DNA from: Cystobacter fuscus
GTDB lineage: Bacteria; Myxococcota; Myxococcia; Myxococcales; Myxococcaceae
Length of the DNA: 64,000 nt
Direction of reading: 5' to 3'
NCBI RefSeq assembly: GCF_002305875.1
Contig: NZ_CP022098.1
Location: forward strand, 2,232,001 to 2,296,000
The position numbers were made by a program, and so were the translations under genes. Shown one piece after another: positions 43,801-51,047 of the stretch. The notes under the pieces are model-generated. The model was given only the letters and a program-made list of their open reading frames with translations, was not told the DNA's origin and ran no database searches. Positions within the stretch are counted from its first letter, which is position 1. Each line of letters starts with the position of its first letter.

Positions 43801-44871
43801 CGTGCGAGTCACCCGGCACAGTCCAGGGTCCTCGCCCCCGACAAAGCGCAGCTCGTGCACCAGCCCATTCGCCAGTTCCACGCTCCACTGCAGTTCCCCC
43901 ATGCGCCGCAGGGTCAGCCGGTCCATCGGCTCGTACACCGCCTGGCCCAAGGGCGCCCGTTGCCTGGGGAACTGGCTCATATCGAACGCGATCTCCCTCC
44001 CATCCTCCGCTCGGTACACCACCTTCCCCTGTTCCTCCCACACCGCCAGGTCCAGCGAGTGGCTCCAGCCGTGGCCCACCGCCGAATCGCGCTCGCAGAG
44101 GCTCGAGGAGTAGTTGCGCTCGAACTTGAGCGGAATGGGGCCCGGCAATTCCCAATCCACCGCTTTGGTCACCGCCCGCCCCGTCACCACGTCCACGGGG
44201 TGTCCCGTCAGCGTGCAGATGGCCTTGTGAATCCGATCGCGCGCCCGCTCGCCCAGTCCCACCTTGTCCATGACCTTGTTCGCCGCCTTGTGGATGCGGT
44301 CGGACACGTCACTCATCTTCCGGCTGGCCTTCTGCAGATTGCGCAGCTTCTTCAATCCCTTGAGCAGTGCGCCCAGGGCCAGCTTCATCATCAGCCCTGA
44401 CAGGGAAATCGTCGGAGGCCCGCCCACTATCACCGGGGGACCCGCCGGAATGGACAGGGCAATCGAGGTGGGAAGCAGCAGCGTCTTGGCGCCCGGCCCC
44501 TTCTTGCGCGGCGGCGAGGGCATGCCGATGTCCTGGCAACTCAGCACCGGCAGCGTCATGTAGGTGAAGGGCTCGTCGTCCACCATGACGGTGGAACTGC
44601 CCATGAAGGTCTCGTTCTCGTTGCCAGGCGGCTTGGCGAAGACGCCTCCAATGGGGAAGTGGGGAGGCAGTGTCACTCCGCCCGTACCCGCTTGCGCTCG
44701 CGGCAAGCCGTTGACCAACACCGTGGAACCGATGATGGGGATGTAGTCGAACGGGTCGAAGACAATGCCGATATGCGGGTGGGGAATGGGCACCACCGCC
44801 CCGGGAGGGGTAATGATGAAATGGATGTCGATTCCCAACACCGGGTCCAGGTGCTTGACCGCAGGCATCAT
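40822..44871 (-). CDS. PAAR-like RHS polymorphic toxin with predicted HNH/Endo VII-type nuclease tip
   Basis: Two ATGs at 44871/44868 overlap the previous stop; the product is ~1349 residues. A PAAR-like/DUF4150-type N-terminal domain ([28 protein letters not shown]) and a DUF6531 domain ([12 protein letters not shown]) lead into many YD repeats. The RHS-associated core ([41 protein letters not shown]) follows. The variable C-terminus (~120 residues) contains [14 protein letters not shown] and [12 protein letters not shown], the spaced histidines of a GHH/HNH-type nuclease. It is presumably delivered by a type VI secretion system. GC content falls toward the 3' two-thirds. Confidence 0.9.
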   Translation of the reverse strand: [1349 protein letters not shown]

Positions 44872-45773
44872 GCCGCTTGACCTCCCGCGGCCTGGGTATC
44901 GGGCCGCCAATCGTTACCCAGGAGCGACTCGGCCTCGACTTCCAGACGCCGCGCGGCGGCCTCCCCCTGGCGAGCTTGGCCCAGCCGCACCCGGGCCTCC
45001 GCCACATAGGGCAGTGTCGAGGTGGAGCGTGCCTCTGGCTCGAGCGCCAGCCCTACGCTCCAGGCCTGCTCAGTGGCTTCCCAGGCCTTGTCCAGTTCAT
45101 GGACGGACTCCCGGCAGAAACTCGCCATGCGCCAGCACTCCAGCTCCAGGCGCGCATCCACCAATTTTCGCGCCATGGGCGCCGTCTCCTCGTAGAGCAC
45201 GGCTGCCTGTGCCCACTCCTGCATCGTCACCAGCACCGCCCCCATCGCCATGCGAGACTTCAGCCTCAACTCGGCCCCCTGGACCTCGCCCCTGGCCTCG
45301 GCATCCACCGCGGCCCCCTCCGCCTTGCGGTAGTGCTCCAGCGCCTCCGTGGGCTTGCTGGCCACCAGGAGCGCCGCACCCATGGCCCAGCGCGCCGCCA
45401 CCACCAGCGCCGGCCAGCCCTCTCCGGCCGCCAATGACGCCGCTTCCTCCCCCAGCCGCGTCACCAGATTGAGTTCGCCGCGGCCCGCCGCATTGCCCAA
45501 TCGCACCAGCAACTCCCGGTAGCGCCCTCCCGCCGGATCCAGGCCCGCTGCCCCACGAGCCACCTCCTCCATCGCCCCTGGCATGTCCAGGTCCGCCACG
45601 CTCGTCCTGACCCGCTTCGGCTCCGCCCGCGCCAGCGGCTCCAACACCCTCACCCGCACATCATCCAGCACCACCACCCGCACATTCGGCGAGCGCAGGT
45701 ACGCCAATGCCTCGTGCAGCCACTGCCACCACGCTTTCGCATCCGCCACCTCGCCCGGCACCAGCACCACCGC
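44868..45773 (-). pseudogene. 3' part of an RHS-associated helical/TPR-like gene split by the IS element
   Basis: The fragment carries the last ~301 codons of the interrupted gene (LAVVLVPGEVADAKAWW onward) and ends ATGA-overlapping the RHS start. It is rich in alanine/leucine helices resembling tetratricopeptide repeats (ALVVAARWAMGAALL, LECWRMASFCRES). In frame it continues the N-terminal piece at 47524-47895 once the IS and one CTAG copy are removed, giving ~425 residues. Position before a PAAR-RHS gene suggests an adaptor or chaperone for toxin loading, which is inference. A GTG at 45770 could start a shortened product. Confidence 0.8.
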
Positions 45774-45776
45774 TAG
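45773..45776. repeat. Left CTAG direct repeat (target duplication)
   Basis: CTAG stands immediately outside the left inverted repeat, and the same four bases lie outside the right one (47523-47526). Because CTAG is palindromic, element ends rather than target could contribute, but removing the element plus one copy restores the gene frame. Confidence 0.75.
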
Positions 45777-47522
45777 AACACCGACCGATTTGATTTTTTA
45801 GTAAAATCAGGGATTTACGTGAGGGGGTGGACAACAGTGGCTGAATTTGATCAGGTCGGCACATGACCTTAGCCGTCAGTCCGCCGAAGGTGACCGGAGA
45901 GATAGCTCGATGGACTCCTCCGCGGGAGTTGAACGAGCAAGAGCAACAGATTGTCGAACGGATGAGCCGTAACGGCAAGCTGTTCGCTTTTCTGCGTCTG
46001 AATCGGCACAAGCTGATGGATGAGGCTTTTCAGGCGGAACTGGCCTCCATGTACCGCCAGACAGGAGCAGGGAAAGTGGCTATAGCACCCGGGCTGATGG
46101 CAATGGCAATACTCTTACAGGGATACATGGGAGTGTCGGATGCCACCCTGGTGGAACTGACGGTCTTCGACTTGAGAGTGCAGATGGTGTTGGGCTGGTT
46201 GGGTCACAGCGAGCCGGCGTTCTCCCAGGGGTCGTTGTATGAGTTTCGTCAGCGGCTGATGAGAAACCAAATGGACCGGCGCCTCCTGGAGAAGACAGTC
46301 GAGGTGGCGCGGGAACAGAAAGAGTTCGGTGAGCGAAAGCTCAAGACGCTGTTGCGAGTGGCGATTGACTCAAAGCCACTGGAGGGAGCTGGCCGGGTAG
46401 AGGACACCATCAACCTGGTAGGACACGCAGCGCGCAAGGTGATGATGTGCGTGGCGAAGCTGCTGGGATGTTCCAAGCAGCAGGCCTGCCGAGAGGCGGG
46501 TATTCCCTTGTTGTTGGAAAAAAGTATCAAGAAGGGATTGGATGTGGACTGGAGCGAAGCGGGGCAGAAAAAGAAAGCGCTGCAAGCCCTGCTCGAGCAA
46601 GTGGAAAGCATGATGTCCTGGCTAAGAAAGAATCTGGCAGAGGAGATGGAAGAGGAGCCTTTGAGGGAACACGTTCAGACTCTCGAGCAGATTCGCAAGC
46701 AGGACCTGGAGCCGGACCCAGAAGGAGGAGGTGTCCGCGTTCGCCAGCAAGTGGCGGAAGAGAGACGAGTGTCGGTAGAAGATGGGGAGATGCGTCATGG
46801 ACGCAAGAGCAAAAGCAAGCGCTTCAACGGATTCAAGCAGCATGTGGCCACGGCGCTGGACGAAGAACTCATCCTGGCATGTGCTGTGACGCCCGCCAAC
46901 CGACCTGAAGCGGAGGCAACACCGGCGCTTGAGAAGGACATGGAGAAGCAAGGAGTGAAGATTGACGAGTTACACATAGACCGGGGGTATATCAACAGCA
47001 GTATCGTGGACAGCGTGCTCGAGGAGGGAGGGGAAGTGCTGAGCAAGCCGTGGAAGGCACGCAATGGGGAGTTGTTCGCGAAGTCAGACTTCAAAATAGA
47101 TATGCGAAGCCGGACCATCACGTGTCCGGAGGGGAAGACAATGCGCTTCGAACTGGGAAAGACAGTCGAATTCGCGACAAAGGACTGTGAGACTTGTCCA
47201 TTGCGCGAGAAATGTACACAAGCCCAGATAGGACAAGGACGGACTGTGGCAATCAGTGAAGATGAAGCGCTCCAGCACAAGTTGCGCAAATTAATGAAGA
47301 CACCTGCTGGGCGAGAGCGACTCAGGAAGCGAGTAGGGGTGGAACATCGACAAGCCCATATAGCGCGACGACAGGGGCGTCGTGCGCGCTATCGGGGCGT
47401 GCGTAAGAACGTCTTTGATCTACGACGTGCGGCCAGCATCCAGAATTTGGAGACATGGCAACGCCATCTAGAGTTGTCCCAGCAGCAGGTGGGATGATGT
47501 GGTTTTTAAATCGGTCGGTGTT
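45777..47522. mobile_element. IS1182-family insertion sequence (1746 bp)
   Basis: The element is bounded by perfect 15-bp inverted repeats AACACCGACCGATTT (45777-45791 and 47508-47522 inverted) and CTAG direct repeats. It carries one intact transposase gene and is lower in GC than its surroundings. A small dyad TGATTTT-TTAGT-AAAATC just inside the left end (45792-45809) might limit impinging transcription. Intact ends and gene imply a recent insertion. The element interrupts the gene upstream of the RHS toxin. Confidence 0.9.
45863..47497 (+). CDS. IS1182-family transposase
   Basis: The 544-residue DDE transposase has the family N-terminal region (LRLNRHKLMDEAFQAELASMY, AILLQGYMGVSDATLVELT, DLRVQMVLG). 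Candidate acidic residues lie in RVAIDSKPLEG, HIDRGY and RVGVEHRQAHIARRQG. A zinc-ribbon-like cysteine set follows (CPEGKTM, CETCPLREKC). Length and order fit an intact IS1182 transposase. It sits 86 bases inside the left repeat and stops 25 bases before the right end. Confidence 0.93.
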   Translation: MTLAVSPPKVTGEIARWTPPRELNEQEQQIVERMSRNGKLFAFLRLNRHKLMDEAFQAELASMYRQTGAGKVAIAPGLMAMAILLQGYMGVSDATLVELTVFDLRVQMVLGWLGHSEPAFSQGSLYEFRQRLMRNQMDRRLLEKTVEVAREQKEFGERKLKTLLRVAIDSKPLEGAGRVEDTINLVGHAARKVMMCVAKLLGCSKQQACREAGIPLLLEKSIKKGLDVDWSEAGQKKKALQALLEQVESMMSWLRKNLAEEMEEEPLREHVQTLEQIRKQDLEPDPEGGGVRVRQQVAEERRVSVEDGEMRHGRKSKSKRFNGFKQHVATALDEELILACAVTPANRPEAEATPALEKDMEKQGVKIDELHIDRGYINSSIVDSVLEEGGEVLSKPWKARNGELFAKSDFKIDMRSRTITCPEGKTMRFELGKTVEFATKDCETCPLREKCTQAQIGQGRTVAISEDEALQHKLRKLMKTPAGRERLRKRVGVEHRQAHIARRQGRRARYRGVRKNVFDLRRAASIQNLETWQRHLELSQQQVG

Positions 47523-47526
47523 CTAG
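47523..47526. repeat. Right CTAG direct repeat (target duplication)
   Basis: This is the right-hand copy of the CTAG flanking the IS element; it forms the end of codon Val-Leu in the split gene on the minus strand. Confidence 0.75.
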
Positions 47527-47895
47527 CACCTCGCACACGGACTCGTAATGGCGGTGCAGCGCCTCGCAGGCACCGAAGAATGCCTCCACCCCTGACTGTC
47601 CGGGAGTCATCCGCCCGAGGCTTACCCCCTCCTGGCTCTCTTCCACCATCGCCACCAGGGCCGCGCGCAATTCGAGCCCATACGTCTCCGGCTGCAAGAA
47701 TGGGGTGTCGAGGCGCAGGAAGAGGTCCGGACATTCCCCGGTGCGCTCATCGCCCTCCTTCTTCAGCCAGGCCTCCACCATGCGTGCCTCGCTCGGCTCC
47801 ACCAACCAGCGCAGCAGCCGCGCATCAGGCGCCTGAGCGAACTCCACCCACTGGTTGTGCAGCCATCCCAGCCGCTTTTCCACCGCGTTCTTCAT
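47524..47895 (-). pseudogene. 5' part of the RHS-associated helical/TPR-like gene split by the IS element
   Basis: The ATG at 47895 has AAAGAGG eight bases before it and opens 124 genuine codons (MKNAVEKRLGWLHNQWVEFAQ to SVCEVL). The frame then runs into the IS and stops at 47506 after five foreign codons (EHRPI). The piece is the natural N-terminus of the fragment at 44868-45773. A truncated product could still be made, but the gene as a whole is broken by the insertion. Confidence 0.8.
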
Positions 47896-48282
47896 GTGGC
47901 CTCTTTCCGTTCCCACTGGCCCGCCATCATCGGCCCGACTGGATTCCCGAGGCGCTCATTATTGGCAATTGGCAACCCGTTCGGGCAAACGAACCGTTGC
48001 CTGCACGAGCAGAGGAGCGGAAATACGTCCAGCCTGGATGCAAGGGGGGAGCCCGCGCACACGTCAGCGCGAAGCCCACCAGGCCAGGTGGAGGCGCTCC
48101 CGTCTGGAAAATTGCTTCGTCAGCGGAAAACCCAATCCCCCTGGCGGAGGGCGCTTCAGGAGGACATGCGGCCGACGAGGGAGAGGATGGCCTCCCCGTA
48201 CCGTGGATGCGCTGCAGAGCCAACGGGGCCGCGCGGTGGCGATGGCGCCGAGCAGGTGGTCCGTCCGAGATGACCCACAGGT
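47896..48282. other. ~390 bp with no assignable gene
   Basis: This stretch lies between the start of the IS-split gene and the toxin remnant. Open frames exist on both strands, as expected for GC-rich DNA, but none has a ribosome site, family motif or biased codon use. It may hold decayed upstream parts of the toxin gene whose tail is at 48283-48546. Nothing further can be supported. Confidence 0.5.
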
Positions 48283-48546
48283 GCCTACAAGTATCAGCGC
48301 AACGAGGAGGGGCCGGAGGAAGTTCAGGTTTCCAGAGGTGGAGAGGAAGTCTGGGTGGACGGTGCCCGCATGGAAAGGCGAGGCTGCTTGAGGTCAATCA
48401 CGTGGGTAACGCTGAGAGAAGTCCGTTCATTTCTGGCTCGAGCTGTGGCGAGACTGCCTGAGCCATGGTTCTGGACATGCTCATTCCTTTTCGAGGCACT
48501 CCTGAAGAAATTTGGCATTCCAGGTGGGGTTGTTGTCCGTCCCTGA
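48283..48546 (+). pseudogene. Decayed restriction-endonuclease-fold toxin C-terminus (Tox-REase-5-like)
   Basis: Frame 1 encodes AYKYQRNEEGPEEVQV then GGEEVWVDGAR. The match then jumps to frame 3 (ARLLEVNHVGNAERSPF, stop at 48461) and returns to frame 1 for FEALLKKFGIPGGVVVRP and a natural stop at 48546. These three blocks appear in the right order in Tox-REase-5-type polymorphic toxin domains. About 50-60 residues of the middle are missing. Frameshifts and the deletion make it a pseudogene. The probable immunity gene follows after 14 bases. Confidence 0.7.
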
Positions 48547-48560
48547 GACAGGAGAATCAA

Positions 48561-48932
48561 ATGAAGTTCTTCATCATCGCGGAAGACGGCGGCCTGCCAT
48601 CCGCATCTGACCTGGCGTTCCATGTGTGCGCGAGCTGGCCCGGCGCCACGGTGATGCCAATCTCCAATCCCGAGAGAAGCTATACCTTGGAGTTCCATGT
48701 CCCCATGGCTGATTCGCGACTGGAGGGTTTGCTTCACAAGACGAGGAGCTCCATGACATTCGAAGGTGTCTCTCTTCGGGAGATTTCAGAGTTCGTCCGG
48801 TGGTGTCGCTCCCTCGTGCCTTCTCATGTGTCCCTCCTCTTCTGCGACGAGAGCATGAATGGCGAGGTGAAGGTGACTCCGACGATGTCCGCAGCACAAA
48901 TCCTCGAAGCATTCCATGCGAGTGGAGGGTAG
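48561..48932 (+). CDS. Orphan immunity-like protein
   Basis: The ATG at 48561 has AGGAG six bases upstream. The 123-residue soluble protein (MKFFIIAEDGGLPSASDL to QILEAFHASGG) is intact, although the toxin fragment just before it is not. Its position directly after a Tox-REase-5-type end is where the cognate immunity gene normally lies, and the same small protein type accompanies such domains in myxobacteria as far as I recall. A longer frame beginning at 48465 overlaps the toxin remnant. Confidence 0.65.
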   Translation: MKFFIIAEDGGLPSASDLAFHVCASWPGATVMPISNPERSYTLEFHVPMADSRLEGLLHKTRSSMTFEGVSLREISEFVRWCRSLVPSHVSLLFCDESMNGEVKVTPTMSAAQILEAFHASGG

Positions 48933-48996
48933 GCCACTGGAACTGCCCCGAGAGATACTCCCAGGGCAGCTCATGGCGTTTTGCCGTGCCTTCATC

Positions 48997-50910
48997 TCAG
49001 TCCAGCCCCGGGTTCGCGGGATTGGAGGCGGACTTGTCCATGATGCCGGTGGGTCCGTCGTTGAGCACGCATTCACCACTCACCTGCTCGACGATACCGC
49101 AGCCCGACTTCGGATTGCCCCAACGGCTGGTGAGGTTGAGCCACGACAGGCTCCCGTCATACGTGCCCGGTGACCGCCAGGAGAAGGGCACGGTGCTGTT
49201 CCAGGTGTACCAGGGGATGCCACGGCCCGTGTCATCGGCGAGGAAGTCCCCGTTGGGGAGGTTCTTGTAGATGTGCCGGGCGGCGTCCGGGTAGATGCCG
49301 TGCGAGCCCAGGGCCGCGTACACCTCCGGGTGGAAGCCCGCCACGGCCACGTTCTTGTCCCCGAAGTCGAACGTCTGCCCTCCCGCGTGCTGGCTCAGGA
49401 ACATCCGCGACGGCCGGCCATCCACGAAGCGCACCGTGAAGTGCTCCCAATCCCCCACGTGGTTGCCGAACGTGGAGTAGCCGCCCAGACAGCCAAGGCG
49501 CGAATCGTACAAGCCGATGCACACGCGCTTGCCGTTGTTGTACGGGTAGAAGGTCCAGTAGACGATGTCCGTGGTGTTGGTCGGCTGGCCGTTCTGGGTG
49601 CGGTTGATGATCTCCGCGTAGATGGGCACCTGGCCCGGCCGCTGACCATCGAGGAACTGGGGATCCGTGCAGGAGTCACACCCCAGCGACTGGTTGGTGA
49701 CCATGTGCCCACCGGACTCGTGCACGTTGGGGAGGAAGAACTCGACCGAGGACGGGAAGTAGTGCTCCTCCGGATGCAGCCACACGAGCGGCGCGTACTG
49801 GGAGGCCGTCACGGCATCCACGGGCACGCCCTTCATCTCCGGGTTGGCGAGGGCGCTCTTGTTGAGGACCCAGTAGCGGTTGCCGCCGGTGTCCGAGTGG
49901 CTGGGCCGGGCGATGAAGGTGGAGAGCGCCAGGCCTCGATGGTCCCGGGGCTGCACCTGCCAGATACCCACGTCGTGGTCCGCGCCCGAACCCTCGTCAT
50001 TCCAGAGCCAGGAGGGGTTCGCCGGGAGCACGTACTCGCCGCGTACGCAGCGGATGAGATCGGTCGAGGGCTTGTCGTAACCGAGTACCGTGACGGTGCC
50101 CAGGCAGGTGTAGCCCGCGGCGGGCAGCGGCTCCCAGATGGAGACGTCATGGGTGCCGCCCGAGCCCCAGTCGCTCCACACCCAGGCGTAGTCGACGGGC
50201 CGCGCCAGCACATCCCCCTCGCCGTAGGCCACGAAGCTCGTCCGGGGCGCCGAGCCATGGAAGGGCTGGGCCACGTCGCCCAGCGAGTAGTAACCGGGGG
50301 TCTGGCCGAGGTTGGCGCGCCAGATGGCCACGTCGTTGTCGGCCCCCGTCCCGTGGTCGTCGTAGACCCAGTTGAACGCGGTCGCTCCCTGGACGTAGAG
50401 CCGCTGGGGGTAGCGCATGACCACCTTGTCCGAGCGCAGCGTGAACTCCCCGCTCTGCCCACCGGAAGCGGTCGCCGCGACGAGCTTGTAGGTGCCCGGT
50501 GACAGGGAATAGGACAAGCGCGAGGTGAGGCTTCCCCCGCTGTCATTGTCCTGGGCGAGGACGTTGCCATTCGCATCCAGCAGATAGAGGTAGGTGTCGA
50601 GTGACGCGGTGAGATGGAACGTCACCGTGCTGGCGGGTCCGGTGTAGTCCACGATGAACTGCCGGTTGGCCGGGCTGGAAGGGTTCATCCCGCCCGAGCC
50701 GTTCCAATAGCCATACAGGACGTTGCCCTGCTGCGTGGAGGGAGACTCCACCACCATGCTCGAGGCCACATCGTCGAGGGCGAATGGCGCCTCCATGCCG
50801 CATCCCACGCTCGTGGTGAGCGCGGCGCTCATGAGGAATGCGCGCCAGTGACGGCTGCTCGAGTTCAGGGGAACGGAAGTGGCGGGTCCTCGGAGACGGC
50901 TGTTCTTCAT
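48997..50910 (-). CDS. Vps62-related secreted protein with PPC domain
   Basis: The ATG at 50910 has AGGACCC before it, giving 637 residues; an upstream frame to 51138 runs through the promoter. The N-terminus has a signal peptide ending in a candidate lipoprotein Cys (TTSVGCG). A bacterial pre-peptidase C-terminal-like domain follows (YLYLLDANGNVLAQDNDSGG, LSYSLSPGTYKLV), then Vps62-type repeats (WVYDDHGTGADNDVAIWR, WVWSDWGSGGTHDVSIW). A C-terminal Vps62 core with LVWLHPEEHYFPSSVEFF and FGNHVGDWEHFTV completes it. The biochemical role of the family is unknown. A -24/-12 promoter lies 50 bp upstream. Confidence 0.85.
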   Translation of the reverse strand: MKNSRLRGPATSVPLNSSSRHWRAFLMSAALTTSVGCGMEAPFALDDVASSMVVESPSTQQGNVLYGYWNGSGGMNPSSPANRQFIVDYTGPASTVTFHLTASLDTYLYLLDANGNVLAQDNDSGGSLTSRLSYSLSPGTYKLVAATASGGQSGEFTLRSDKVVMRYPQRLYVQGATAFNWVYDDHGTGADNDVAIWRANLGQTPGYYSLGDVAQPFHGSAPRTSFVAYGEGDVLARPVDYAWVWSDWGSGGTHDVSIWEPLPAAGYTCLGTVTVLGYDKPSTDLIRCVRGEYVLPANPSWLWNDEGSGADHDVGIWQVQPRDHRGLALSTFIARPSHSDTGGNRYWVLNKSALANPEMKGVPVDAVTASQYAPLVWLHPEEHYFPSSVEFFLPNVHESGGHMVTNQSLGCDSCTDPQFLDGQRPGQVPIYAEIINRTQNGQPTNTTDIVYWTFYPYNNGKRVCIGLYDSRLGCLGGYSTFGNHVGDWEHFTVRFVDGRPSRMFLSQHAGGQTFDFGDKNVAVAGFHPEVYAALGSHGIYPDAARHIYKNLPNGDFLADDTGRGIPWYTWNSTVPFSWRSPGTYDGSLSWLNLTSRWGNPKSGCGIVEQVSGECVLNDGPTGIMDKSASNPANPGLD

Positions 50911-50959
50911 GGTGGGTCCTTCTGCGGTTGGGAAGAGACTCGGGGTTCGGGTGCCCTCG

Positions 50960-50975
50960 AGCACGCGTCGTGCCA
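50960..50975 (-). promoter_or_regulatory. Sigma-54 (-24/-12) promoter of the Vps62-like gene
   Basis: TGGCACGACGCGTGCT on the minus strand has GG and GC ten bases apart, as sigma-54 promoters require; the -12 element is GTGC rather than TTGC. It ends 50 bases before the ATG. The following bases (CTCGAGGGCACCC) are also shared with the GON gene promoter at 54635. The gene for an FHA-sigma-54 activator starts just beyond, in the opposite direction. Confidence 0.72.
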
Positions 50976-51047
50976 GCATGCCCCTTGAGGGCACGTCCGG
51001 CGATCCGTGGAACGGGCCGCGGGAAGGAAGTGCTACAGTCGTGGGCG

